Below, one piece after another: positions 29,213 to 37,691 of a stretch of DNA of 64,000 bases (within the stretch, counting starts at the first letter, position 1; each line of letters begins with the position of its first letter). The notes beneath the pieces were generated by a model that was given only the letters and a program-made list of their open reading frames with translations, was not told the origin of the DNA and did no database searches. The stretch is taken from assembly GCA_026692725.1 (NCBI GenBank), contig JAPMUG010000003.1:248001-312000 (forward strand), read 5' to 3'. Source of the stretch: Ecytonucleospora hepatopenaei (lineage: Eukaryota > Microsporidia > Enterocytozoonidae). The position numbers and the translations under genes are program-made.

Positions 29213-29213
29213 A

Positions 29214-29223
29214 TTAAGCTTAA
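29214..29223. promoter_or_regulatory. TTAAGCTTAA palindrome after copy 1 stop
   Basis: The sequence AAATAAATTAAGCTTAAA overlaps the stop codon of copy 1 and occurs identically at the stop of copy 2 (palindrome at 30524-30533), with another palindrome 3' of copy 3 at 31366-31375. It marks the copied 3' end; a processing role is possible. Confidence 0.45.
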
Positions 29224-29228
29224 AAATA

Positions 29229-29781
29229 TTTTAACATTTTAAAATTTAAAGGCCAAAGGCCCCTTATACGGGCCTAAATTTTGCCCCTGACAAAATTTCG
29301 TTTTTTTACCCCAATTTTTGCATTTTTAAAAAATAAGAATCATGCGCTAAAAAATTAATCGATAACAATTGAACATTATACTAAATAAACACTAAACTTA
29401 AGATAAACTTATGTATTTAACCATAAAAAACTGGTTAATGCATACTTATATATGCAATAAACTTTTTTAAATACCCTGCTTTTCTTATTTTTTGTTTACA
29501 TTTGCAAACAAAAAACATAAACAAAATAAAAAATGACTTTTAAAAAAAGAATTTTTGCGTTTGAAAGAAAGATTTGATATAAAATACATATGTAATTTAA
29601 TAAAACATGAAATCTTTAGTTTTATACCTGCTATGGTTATTTTTTAAAAAATTTTTTAAAGAGCGTAGCGTGTTAACTTTTTTTAAAACCAAAAATTGGG
29701 GTAAAAAAACGAAATTTTGCCAGGGGCAAAATTTAGACCCGTATAAGGGGCCTTTGGCCTTTAAATTTTAAAATGTTAAAA
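29229..29781. mobile_element. MITE-like element, 92-bp terminal inverted repeats, TA flanks
   Basis: The left arm (29229-29320) and right arm (29690-29781) are reverse complements with two mismatches over 92 bp. They contain GGCCAAAGGCCCCTTATACG and a TTTTTTTACCCC tract. Both ends are bordered by TA (29227-29228 and 29782-29783), the target duplication expected for Tc1/mariner-type insertion. Pairing continues imperfectly into the interior (GCGCT/AGCGT words). The ~370-bp centre has no open frame, so this is non-autonomous. It sits between copies 1 and 2 of the M16-derived genes. Confidence 0.8.
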
Positions 29782-29913
29782 TACACTTCTTGAATAATTT
29801 ATTGTACTTAAAAATATTAAAAAACATTAATTAATTTAAAAATCATTTTGCTATCAAATAAATCAATTATCAAATATAAAAAAATCAATAAAATGATTTC
29901 CCCTATAATGTTT

Positions 29914-30522
29914 ATGGAACATAATCCTTATTTTCAAAAAAGATGTAATGAAAATAAAGAACTTCAAGAATTGAACAAATTAGCGGAAGAAGAATTAGAA
30001 TGTTTTGAAATGGAAGGGTTAAAGTTATGGCACTTTTGGTTTTATAAAGTAAACAAAGGAGTAGAAGAATGGTATTTACCACAGACTGGATTAATAGGAA
30101 TTTTTAAACATAATTTCAACAAAATGTATAATAAAGAAGGGTTTGATATTTTAGCAGGGGAAGTATTTATTAAAGAACAAATGTATGTTTACATTTCCAT
30201 AGGTACTACAAAGAGTGAGGAAGAACTTTTGGATTTTAAAAATGAATTGTTTAAAGATCTATCTGATTTTTTTGAAAAGTTAGGTGAAGAATCTTATAAT
30301 AAAATAATAGAAATTTATGTTGAAAACCTTAAATTAGAAGAAAAAATTAAAAAACCAAACAATTCAGTATTAAATCGAATTTATAGCAATCTTAATGAGA
30401 AAGACGACGAAAAGCATGCGGCATTTATAAAAAAACTTTCTAAGGTAAGTAAAAAACCACTAAATACATGCAAATTTTTTGAAGGTGGTGTGTTTTATGC
30501 AATGAAATTTGAAATAAAATAA
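29914..30522 (+). CDS. Small M16-derived protein, copy 2
   Basis: The product has 202 residues from the ATG followed by GAA, matching the ATGGAA starts of copies 1 and 3; in-frame ATGs at 29893 and 29908 are alternatives, and TTTCCCCTATAATG lies just upstream. It carries LKLWHFWFYKVNKGVEEWYLPQ, then KEQMYVYISIGTTKSEEELL, then a C-terminal block ending NTCKFFEGGVFYAMKFEIK shared with copy 3. No protease zinc motif is present. Function unknown; descent from the M16 C-terminal domain is inferred from the shared W/FYK-KKG and QMY...GT.KS patterns. Confidence 0.7.
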   Translation: MEHNPYFQKRCNENKELQELNKLAEEELECFEMEGLKLWHFWFYKVNKGVEEWYLPQTGLIGIFKHNFNKMYNKEGFDILAGEVFIKEQMYVYISIGTTKSEEELLDFKNELFKDLSDFFEKLGEESYNKIIEIYVENLKLEEKIKKPNNSVLNRIYSNLNEKDDEKHAAFIKKLSKVSKKPLNTCKFFEGGVFYAMKFEIK

Positions 30523-30691
30523 ATTAAGCTTAAATTTAAAAGCATTTGTTGGGTTTATATTTTGATTTCTTAATATTCATATAAATTATATATTAAAAAA
30601 TATTTTATTTAATAAATCAACATTAATAAAAGGATTTAAATTTAGACGATTATTTATAAATCAAGAATATTTTATTTCTCCTTATTTTCAT

Positions 30692-31309
30692 ATGGAAAAT
30701 ACTGATCCATCACATAAAAACATAAATAAAAATCACCATGAAGTTGTAGAGTTTCAAGAATTAAGAACGATGGCAGAAAAAAGTGTTAATTTCTTTTTAA
30801 TGAAAGATTTAACACTTTGGCACGTTTTCTTCTATAAAGTAAAAAAGGGAGAAGAACATTGGTATGTAACACAAGTGCAACTAGTATATTCTCTAGAACG
30901 TCTTTTAAAACAACCTTACATAAATATAGGCTTTGAAAAAGTCTTGAGATACTTTTTTACAGAAGGACAAATGTATATTTATTTTTCTATTGGAACAATA
31001 AAAAGTGAAAAGGCTTTGTTGGAGTGTAAAGAGAATATACTACTAAATCTGAGAAAATATTTTGAATTTTTAATTAAGCATGGAATTGATGGAGAAGTAA
31101 AGCATTTTGTTAAAGAATTAAAAACAAAAAATAAAATAGATTTTAGAGGATCTTTTACCAATAACATTTATATAGAACTGTGTCAGCGAGATGAGAAAAG
31201 GTATGAGAAATTTATAGAAAATCTTTCTAAGGTAAACATTAAGCTTACAAATACATGTTTGTTTTTTGAAACTATACCATACTATTCTTTAAAAATGGAA
31301 TATAAATAA
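30692..31309 (+). CDS. Small M16-derived protein, copy 3
   Basis: This 205-residue protein repeats the family layout: an N-terminal charged helix (FQELRTMAEKSVNFF), LWHVFFYKVKKGEEHWYVTQ, EGQMYIYFSIGTIKSEKALL, and a C-terminal block (ENLSKVNIKLTNTCLFFET) shared with copy 2. The frame is intact. No signal peptide or TM segment is visible, so a soluble protein is likely. It might bind peptides or partner with a protease, but nothing in the sequence proves that. Confidence 0.7.
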   Translation: MENTDPSHKNINKNHHEVVEFQELRTMAEKSVNFFLMKDLTLWHVFFYKVKKGEEHWYVTQVQLVYSLERLLKQPYINIGFEKVLRYFFTEGQMYIYFSIGTIKSEKALLECKENILLNLRKYFEFLIKHGIDGEVKHFVKELKTKNKIDFRGSFTNNIYIELCQRDEKRYEKFIENLSKVNIKLTNTCLFFETIPYYSLKMEYK

Positions 31310-31402
31310 ACAAAAACAGTTAATTAGACTTAAAAAAATAACACTTAGACTTGAAATAAAAATAATTAAGCTTAAAAACAAAATAAACACTAGAACTTTA
31401 TT

Positions 31403-31660
31403 TTACACTGAATCAACTTTACATACGTCCATTCCTGGTAAATATTTATCCTTCTTTTCCATAATCTTAGCAATGTGATTTCCTTGTAAAAGTATATTCC
31501 CTTGCTCATCGATGTTACCGCCGCAACCGAACTGTTTTTTAAGTTTCTTTAAAATTTCATCCTTTTTTTCTTGCTCCAAATTTGAAATTACAGTGTGTGG
31601 GTTATTTTTTATTTTCTTAAAATATATCTTTACAACACTTCCCTCCGTATCAATTTTCAT
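31403..31660 (-). CDS. SUI1: Translation initiation factor eIF1 (SUI1)
   Basis: eIF1 binds the 40S subunit near the P site and guards start-codon selection. The 85-residue protein is short for the family (about 108) because the flexible N-terminal tail is reduced. The core LKKLKKQFGCGGNIDEQG followed by ILLQGNHIAKIMEKK matches the SUI1 fold. The coding strand has TTACCCCCGAATTTTAATG at the start, which fixes it. The variant GCGGNI replaces the more usual ACNGTV. Confidence 0.88.
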   Translation of the reverse strand: MKIDTEGSVVKIYFKKIKNNPHTVISNLEQEKKDEILKKLKKQFGCGGNIDEQGNILLQGNHIAKIMEKKDKYLPGMDVCKVDSV

Positions 31661-31808
31661 TAAAATTCGGGGGTAAAATTTGTAAAAATATAAGCAAAAA
31701 CACTCTTGGTTTTATTTTAATGATTAATTAATTTAACGATAGGTTTTGTGTATATTTTTAAAATTTCAATTTTCAAACATCAAAACCTTTAAAATATTTT
31801 GGAAAAAA

Positions 31809-31817
31809 TTACACCCC
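31809..31817 (+). promoter_or_regulatory. TTACACCCC motif fixing the PHO88 start
   Basis: The motif lies three bases before the ATG at 31821 and makes this the likely start instead of the in-frame ATG 75 bases upstream, whose extra 25 residues have no counterpart in the family. Confidence 0.6.
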
Positions 31818-31820
31818 TAT

Positions 31821-32477
31821 ATGCCTGTAAGTCTAACAACAGCTGAAAAAATACTTGGTCCACTTCTTTCTTTAGTACCTATGCTTTTAGGTAAAAATGC
31901 ATTTTATATGAAACCAGAGTATACTAATCTGATTAGAATGCTTTTTGTTTTCTCGATTGTTTTTCAACTTTTATGCTACCAAATTATAAAGTCTAAGATT
32001 ATTAAGGTTAATAATCAGACTAGATTTAAGAATAAGGTACAGGGACAGATGGAAGAGGAAGAAGTTGAAATTAGTGTCTATGATTATGACATGGGAGAGT
32101 GTAAGGCAGCAATGAAAAAAGTTGTTTTTGATGCTGCTATTGCAATTGTGGTGCACTGGAAATTTAAATCTATCCAAATGATGTTTGGTAATGTTCTTGG
32201 TTTGATTAAACCACTTTTGTTTTCTGGTCTTTTTAGAGAGTACATTTATGGACAAAAGTTACAGAGGCCTTGGGATAAAAATTACATTTATGGCTCTTAT
32301 ACAGTAGAAAATGTAAAAGAAGAGGAAAAGTCAAAGGTAAAAGAAGTAGAAGAAATTGTTGAGGAAGAAGAAACTTCTAAGGTCGAAAAAAATGAAAAAA
32401 AGACAGAAAAAAATGTAGGGAAAAAAGAAGAAGAGAAGAATGAGAAAAAGAAAAACCAAAAATTAAAAGAAGACTGA
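31821..32477 (+). CDS. PHO88: Pho88/Snd3-like ER membrane protein
   Basis: Pho88/Snd3 is an abundant ER protein that takes part in SRP-independent targeting of membrane proteins. The 218-residue product has two hydrophobic segments (about 9-24 and 36-56) and the family's central EISVYDYDMGECKAAMKK element, then a moderately hydrophobic QMMFGNVLGLIKPLLF segment and a RPWDKN motif. The last ~50 residues are Glu/Lys-rich, also typical. No other family fits the order of these elements. Confidence 0.78.
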   Translation: MPVSLTTAEKILGPLLSLVPMLLGKNAFYMKPEYTNLIRMLFVFSIVFQLLCYQIIKSKIIKVNNQTRFKNKVQGQMEEEEVEISVYDYDMGECKAAMKKVVFDAAIAIVVHWKFKSIQMMFGNVLGLIKPLLFSGLFREYIYGQKLQRPWDKNYIYGSYTVENVKEEEKSKVKEVEEIVEEEETSKVEKNEKKTEKNVGKKEEEKNEKKKNQKLKED

Positions 32478-32574
32478 ACAATAATGTTTTGATGTTGTTT
32501 TTATTTAGTTTGACTGTTTTTAATTAAATTTTATCAACACTTTTGTTTTATTTCAAAATTTAAATAAAAATATG

Positions 32575-33006
32575 TTAATTTATTTCATGCCTAATTATTT
32601 CTAAAAGATATTTTGGTATATGTTTGTGTTTTAACAGTTCTTCCTTTGTTTTAAAAATTATTTTACGCTTAGTTTTTTCATCAAAATCTGTCTTGATTTT
32701 TTTAACTTTCATTTTAAACAGGGACAAATGTTCAACGGTTTTGTCTTTTTTAACTCTTTCTATTTCTATTTTATTCCCAAATATTTCGCCTATACAACCG
32801 CACTCTTCTTCGGTTTCCCGTACTGCTGCTTCCTTTGCGCTTTCATTTTTCTTAATGTGTCCTTTTGGAAAAATTACATTACCTTTTGAAGAAGTGATCA
32901 TCACTATTTTGTTTTCATAAAAAGGTATGCATCCTGCTGTTTTTTCAATTTCTTTTTCAATTTTATTAGAAAAAACATGCATTAAAAAAGAAAGGAAATG
33001 AAACAT
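32575..33006 (-). CDS. Nudix hydrolase, diphosphoinositol-polyphosphate phosphohydrolase-like
   Basis: Nudix enzymes hydrolyse nucleoside diphosphates linked to other groups. The full Nudix box is present: GHIKKNESAKEAAVRETEEE followed by CG, fitting G-x5-E-x7-R-E-x2-E-E-x-G with hydrophobic spacing. PKG before the box and the small size (143 residues) resemble the Ddp1/Aps1 class. The start is set at the first ATG (33006); a second at 32982 is possible, and the longer frame upstream would begin at TTG and is rejected. The exact substrate cannot be told. Confidence 0.85.
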   Translation of the reverse strand: MFHFLSFLMHVFSNKIEKEIEKTAGCIPFYENKIVMITSSKGNVIFPKGHIKKNESAKEAAVRETEEECGCIGEIFGNKIEIERVKKDKTVEHLSLFKMKVKKIKTDFDEKTKRKIIFKTKEELLKHKHIPKYLLEIIRHEIN

Positions 33007-33174
33007 TTTTAAATTTGTTTTATCCTTTTTTAATAAAAAATTGATGTAAAACCGTTTAGGATTTGATTTGAGTGATATAAAACAGTTTAAAGTCAATTTA
33101 AAAAATATGTGAGATAATTTAAATTTAAAGGTTTAATAAAATATTTTAAAACCAAAATATGAATAATAAATATT

Positions 33175-34983
33175 TTATTCAAACTGCTCAATCAAACTTT
33201 TTTCTTCATCCGTAAATTTAGTAAATATTGGAACTACTTCTGATTTAATTTCTAATTTACTGTTTTTTATAAGATCTTCAAATGTTTTTGGGAATGTTTT
33301 GTGCAAATCAACAATCTTTGAAAGTTTTTCTGTTGATGAAGGAACAAAAGGTTCCATTGTTTGTCCAAGAAGTAAAATTAAATTAAACGCAACGGAAAAT
33401 CCACTGACCATGTTTTCTTTGTCCTGTTGAAGATTTTGTAAAAACCTATTTCCCACTGAACTCAATTCCAAAACCTTGTTAAGTCCTTCACGAAGGTGAA
33501 TGGCATTCATTTCCTGTTTGTATTCAATAAAAAGGTTTTCTACTCTTTTATAAAATTGATCTACTTTTTCTTTAAACTCCCCTGTGATATTTTTTTGCTC
33601 TTCTGAAATATTAACCTTTCTTTTTTCCAAGAATTTTAAGGTTCTGTTAATAAAATTTCCTAGATTTGAAATTAATTCTGAATCAACCAACTGTAAGAAT
33701 TCTTTTGTTGAAAAATCTGTGTCTTTTACCTCCGGTCTTCTCTTTAGAAGGTAAAACCTCCACTTTGAACAGTCTCCCATTGTATTTTCAATCAAATCCA
33801 GTCCAAAAATTCCAATTTTCTTAGACTTGGAAAATTTCCTTTTGTTATAGGTCAAGTACTCGGTCGAACTAATAACCGTTCTGTGATCCAAATCAAAATT
33901 CTTATTAATTTCATAATCACCAAATCCATTTGACTTTATTTCACCTATAAGACTTTTGTTTCCAGATAAGCTTAATTCTTCTAGTTTTTCAATAATTTCT
34001 CTCTGTTTTGGATTCTTCAACTTTTTAAGCTTATTTTCCTTCAGTGCATACAAAATGGAAGGAAAAGTTATTGAATGAAATGGCACATTGTCTTTTCCCA
34101 TAAATTGCACCCAGTCTGCCCCGTCCAAAAATTCTTCCACCTTTTTGTAATTTCCTAAGTATTGCATTAAAAATGTTAAATACCCTATAGGAGCGTCAAA
34201 CCACACATAAAAAACCAAATCGTCATAATCCTTAAGAGGAACCGGAACACCCCAATTATACTTAAGCTTACGTGTAAAACACCTTGGTTCTATATCCATG
34301 TTTAACCAATTCTTGTAAATATCCTTTGCATTTTCAGACCATCCATCTGTGTTTATATTTTCAACGTATTTCCTTAGCAAATCCAATCGTACAAATAAAT
34401 GTTTTACTTTTCGCAGCTCTGGTGTGTTTCTGCACAACTTGCATTCAACATTTTTAAGTTCTTCAGGCTCAAAAGTATTGCCGCAATCATCACACTGGTC
34501 ACCATTTGCCTGTGCTCCACATTTGCATGTTCCCTCCACGTATCTGTCTGCAAGATACTGCTCACATTTTGTACAGTAAAACATTTTTATTTCCCTTTCT
34601 TCAAAATAATCAATTGTTTTTAAGAAAATTTCCTGTGTCAGTTTAATGTGCTGATCACAGTGCGTGTTTCCCCAAAAATCAAAATTTATGTCAAACCAGT
34701 CATACACCTTTTTATGCTTAACTCTGTTTTCAGCAGCAATTTCTTCCGGCTTCCTTTTTTGCTTCATCGCCTCCATTTCCAAGGCCGTTCCAAACTCGTC
34801 TGTTCCACAAATGAAATTAAGGTCATACCCCATTCTCTTTCCAAATCTTGCGTAAACATCAGCACTTAGAAGTGATCCAATGATATTTCCTAGGTGTGGA
34901 TGGTTATTTACGTATGGCAATGCACTCGTTACAAAAATCTTTTTTGCTTTATTTTCTTTTATATTGCATGTTTCTTCTTTCAT
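33175..34983 (-). CDS. MES1: Methionyl-tRNA synthetase
   Basis: The enzyme charges tRNA-Met with methionine in the cytosol. The 602-residue class I synthetase has the HIGH-type motif PYVNNHPHLGNIIG, a zinc-knuckle region with four CxxC pairs (FYCTKCEQY, GTCKCGAQ, DQCDDCGN, ECKLCRN), FYVWFDAPIGY, and the KMSKS-type KFSKSKKIG. Between TFPSILYALKENK and the TEYLTYNKRKFSKSK region there is an added ~50-residue Lys/Glu-rich insert. The anticodon-binding helical domain follows. The start is the ATG directly after TTTTTTGCCC; a TTG two codons earlier is not used. No extra C-terminal tRNA-binding domain is seen. Confidence 0.95.
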   Translation of the reverse strand: MKEETCNIKENKAKKIFVTSALPYVNNHPHLGNIIGSLLSADVYARFGKRMGYDLNFICGTDEFGTALEMEAMKQKRKPEEIAAENRVKHKKVYDWFDINFDFWGNTHCDQHIKLTQEIFLKTIDYFEEREIKMFYCTKCEQYLADRYVEGTCKCGAQANGDQCDDCGNTFEPEELKNVECKLCRNTPELRKVKHLFVRLDLLRKYVENINTDGWSENAKDIYKNWLNMDIEPRCFTRKLKYNWGVPVPLKDYDDLVFYVWFDAPIGYLTFLMQYLGNYKKVEEFLDGADWVQFMGKDNVPFHSITFPSILYALKENKLKKLKNPKQREIIEKLEELSLSGNKSLIGEIKSNGFGDYEINKNFDLDHRTVISSTEYLTYNKRKFSKSKKIGIFGLDLIENTMGDCSKWRFYLLKRRPEVKDTDFSTKEFLQLVDSELISNLGNFINRTLKFLEKRKVNISEEQKNITGEFKEKVDQFYKRVENLFIEYKQEMNAIHLREGLNKVLELSSVGNRFLQNLQQDKENMVSGFSVAFNLILLLGQTMEPFVPSSTEKLSKIVDLHKTFPKTFEDLIKNSKLEIKSEVVPIFTKFTDEEKSLIEQFE

Positions 34984-35190
34984 GGGCAAAAAATCCTTAA
35001 TAATTTATTTTGTTGATTTTTGATTTTATCACTAACTAATAAGTTTTGCATTTATTAAATTATTGATATTTCATATATAAGTTAAAAATAAAAATTAAAA
35101 ATTAAAAAATACAATAATATATCAAAATTAAAAATCGATCATAAAAATAAATAATGTTAAATATATAAATATTTTAACTAAATAATTTAT

Positions 35191-36072
35191 TTAGGCTGTT
35201 TTTTTATTTTCCTTTAGTTTATCGTTCTTAATAAATACAATGGAAAGCGTTAACAAGATGCTTGCAACTGCAAAGAAAACAACTGGAAAGAACCATCCTC
35301 TTTCTGTAATGCCCCTTGTATCCAAAATAGAATATTTAGACCCATCATAAACTATAGGTGGTGATTGCGTAACACTGCCTCTGGATGACAATAGATTTGT
35401 ATTGTATCCCAACTCAAATACATGAGGCTCTTTATTTGAAGACAGACCCAGCTTGTCTAAATCAACTTCAATTTCTCTCATTTCAAGTTCGTCAAATGCC
35501 ACCTGAATTAATGCAAAATCCTGGGGCTCTTTAAGCTTTTTTTCGTCTCCACCAAATGCCATTGGCCTATACTTTGGTACGCTTGCCTTTTTAACCCAAT
35601 CATCGTAAGAAAGTTTTGAAAGATCCTCGTCGTTTTTTCCTTTCTTAATTTCTGGTCTTCCTTTTTTACTTGCCTCGTAGATTTCTTTATGTAAATCACT
35701 TGTAATCTTTTCATACTGCATTACTCCATCTTTTACACTCAACAATCCAAATATCTTTTGTAATGCATTTTGTCTTTTTTCTGTATCGTATTTCCCCGTA
35801 AAAATAGAATAATCTCCTGAAAATTTTTTTTCGGTTCCCATCGCTATTTTGCTTAAATCTTTACCACTTGATAATCTATAAGAATCGAGTGTAAGAAATG
35901 CTGTTGTACTGTCTACCAGTGAAATTTTTAAAACATTTTTCTTTTTGTCAATCACGTATGTAGCTGTCTTTCCTGGTTGGTAATTTGATCCTTTTAAGTC
36001 ACTTTTATATTTTGATTCGACTGGTTTCCATAAACACTCAACATTTAAAAAATACAAAAAGTTGCAAATCAT
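35191..36072 (-). CDS. Predicted type I membrane protein, unrecognised
   Basis: This 293-residue protein has a short leader (MICNFLYFLNVEC), a ~235-residue lumenal domain that looks beta-rich in its first half (YVIDKKKNVLKISLVDSTTAFLTL) and at DFALIQVAFDELEMREIEVDL, then one TM helix (WFFPVVFFAVASILLTLSIVFI) and a Lys-rich tail ending KENKKTA. The ATCCCCT motif directly before the ATG supports the start. The C-terminal KKTA-like end might act as a weak ER retrieval signal. The beta-rich lumenal domain with a C-terminal TM resembles ER membrane complex proteins in layout only; no family is claimed. Confidence 0.65.
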   Translation of the reverse strand: MICNFLYFLNVECLWKPVESKYKSDLKGSNYQPGKTATYVIDKKKNVLKISLVDSTTAFLTLDSYRLSSGKDLSKIAMGTEKKFSGDYSIFTGKYDTEKRQNALQKIFGLLSVKDGVMQYEKITSDLHKEIYEASKKGRPEIKKGKNDEDLSKLSYDDWVKKASVPKYRPMAFGGDEKKLKEPQDFALIQVAFDELEMREIEVDLDKLGLSSNKEPHVFELGYNTNLLSSRGSVTQSPPIVYDGSKYSILDTRGITERGWFFPVVFFAVASILLTLSIVFIKNDKLKENKKTA

Positions 36073-36225
36073 AGGGGATAATTTTTTGAAAAATTTATAA
36101 AAATCAATTTATTATTGGTTGGTATTTAAATATAAATATTCAATTAAAATTAATATAATTTATCACATTTGAAGATTTTTTTAATAATGATAGTGTTATA
36201 AGGTGATTATATTTTAAATACATTT

Positions 36226-36235
36226 TTAAGCTTAA
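36226..36235. promoter_or_regulatory. TTAAGCTTAA palindrome upstream of 36257
   Basis: A perfect 10-bp palindrome lies 21 bases before the ATG at 36257. The same word lies 18 bases before the start of the gene at 38611-39273 (39292-39301) and after the M16-derived genes. Confidence 0.35.
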
Positions 36236-36256
36236 TATTTTATTTATTTTCTATTT

Positions 36257-36598
36257 ATGCAAACATTTATGAAATTTTTAAAAATAAAAAATGAAAAATT
36301 ACATATTTACATTGATGATTGTTTATCTACGCATGTAATTGACATAGAGGGTACCTTTTCAAGACCCAAAGGTGTTTTAATTCGTAACAATAAAATTTTT
36401 GTAAATAGAAATGACCTAAATATTACAAAAATCATATGCAAAAAATACTGCAGTTCAAAATTTTTAAAAGAAACACTCCCTGAAGTTTTTAATGAAAAAT
36501 ACATGGAATTTCTTAAAAACAAAAAAATTATTTTTGAAGTTCTTGTAAAAATATTTGGAGAAGATGAAGCAAAAACATTTTTTTGTAAATTAATTTAA
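36257..36598 (+). CDS. Small protein, 113 aa, unrecognised
   Basis: The product is a basic, mixed-composition protein: a beta-like first half (HIYIDDCLSTHVIDIEGTF, GVLIRNNKIFVNRNDL) and a helical second half ending EDEAKTFFCKLI. I do not recognise it. It has four cysteines but no zinc pattern. The start has no CCC motif, but the frame is long for this base composition and fills the gap between flanking genes, so it is probably real. Confidence 0.5.
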   Translation: MQTFMKFLKIKNEKLHIYIDDCLSTHVIDIEGTFSRPKGVLIRNNKIFVNRNDLNITKIICKKYCSSKFLKETLPEVFNEKYMEFLKNKKIIFEVLVKIFGEDEAKTFFCKLI

Positions 36599-36657
36599 CA
36601 AAAAACTATTAAATTTTAAAATACTTTTTAATCAGCAAATAAGTTAGCAATAAAAAA

Positions 36658-37485
36658 TCATGTATTTTTATTATTTATCTTGTTTTTTAACACGTCATAT
36701 GGTTCAAAATGTATTTTAGAAGGTTTCTTAAAATCAATGGATTTTTTATATTGCACTAATTCCTCTATAAATCTAAAAGAAGCCATTTTTGCTCCTAAAA
36801 CTTCCTTTCCTTGATTTAAAATTTTAAAAGTATGCAATTTACTTTTTAAAAGTTCTTCCTTAGTCAAAATGTCCTGATGTGGTTTAAATTCGTGTAAATA
36901 CATGCATTCACTGGTTCCATTTGCCCCTTGTACATTTCCTAAGTGATTTTGGCACGGAATATTTTTTATAAAAAATGAGCAATATTTTGTGGTTCCAAAG
37001 GTGCACCGTATTGTTCTTCCTTCATAAACGGATTCATCAACATATCTAATAGCATTTTCTGCATCTTCCCCTCTAAAATACGTTATATATGCACATGCAC
37101 TGTTGTTTTTTAACACATTTACAATAACCTTGTTTATTTTACCATACTGTCCAAAAAAATTATGTCTTCTAAGCATTTCTTCTGTCATTTTTGGAGACAG
37201 TCCCACAATATACACCAAGTTTTTCTTAATAACCCTTATGGAAAGCAGTTCACTTTCTGTTTTTGTCAAATTGTTATTTACAATGGCATTGTGATTTCTA
37301 CACTCAAAATTGGATTCTTCTAATTCTTTAACGGTTTTTGATGTTTTTACAGAAAAATTTTTCACCATATTCGAATCTCCGTATTTAGAGATACCTTCGT
37401 CACTGGCTGATGCAAATGGTTTTTGATGCGTTTCTGATTTACTTTCGTATTTACCAGAGATTATACCATCATTATTTTCCTTCAT
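36658..37485 (-). CDS. NOT4: NOT4/CNOT4-like RNA-binding protein lacking the RING finger
   Basis: Not4 is the E3 ligase of the Ccr4-Not complex. Residues 88-165 are a Not4-type RRM (RVIKKNLVYIVGLSPKMTEE, FFGQYGKINKVIVN, EGRTIRCTFGTTKYCSFFIK) and residues 169-198 are the adjoining CCCH finger (C169, C178, C194, H198, ending CMYLHE). Unlike Not4, the first 85 residues contain one Cys and no RING. The start is supported by TTGCCC just upstream, so the RING is not simply cut off. The finger also has 15 residues between Cys 2 and 3 where family members have about four. It may act in RNA binding without ubiquitin ligase activity. Confidence 0.82.
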   Translation of the reverse strand: MKENNDGIISGKYESKSETHQKPFASASDEGISKYGDSNMVKNFSVKTSKTVKELEESNFECRNHNAIVNNNLTKTESELLSIRVIKKNLVYIVGLSPKMTEEMLRRHNFFGQYGKINKVIVNVLKNNSACAYITYFRGEDAENAIRYVDESVYEGRTIRCTFGTTKYCSFFIKNIPCQNHLGNVQGANGTSECMYLHEFKPHQDILTKEELLKSKLHTFKILNQGKEVLGAKMASFRFIEELVQYKKSIDFKKPSKIHFEPYDVLKNKINNKNT

Positions 37486-37691
37486 AAAAATTGGGCAACA
37501 AAATTTTTAGATTTTTTTACCAAAATGAGAATAAAACGATTTTAAAAATTTTATAGACGGAATAAAAACATTTTAATAAATTTTATTACTTACATTTTAT
37601 TAAGTAAAGTACATTTATATCAAACATACCATATAATAAACTATAAGCTTAATTTTTAACAATAAACAAACCTTATAATTTTACCCTTAAA

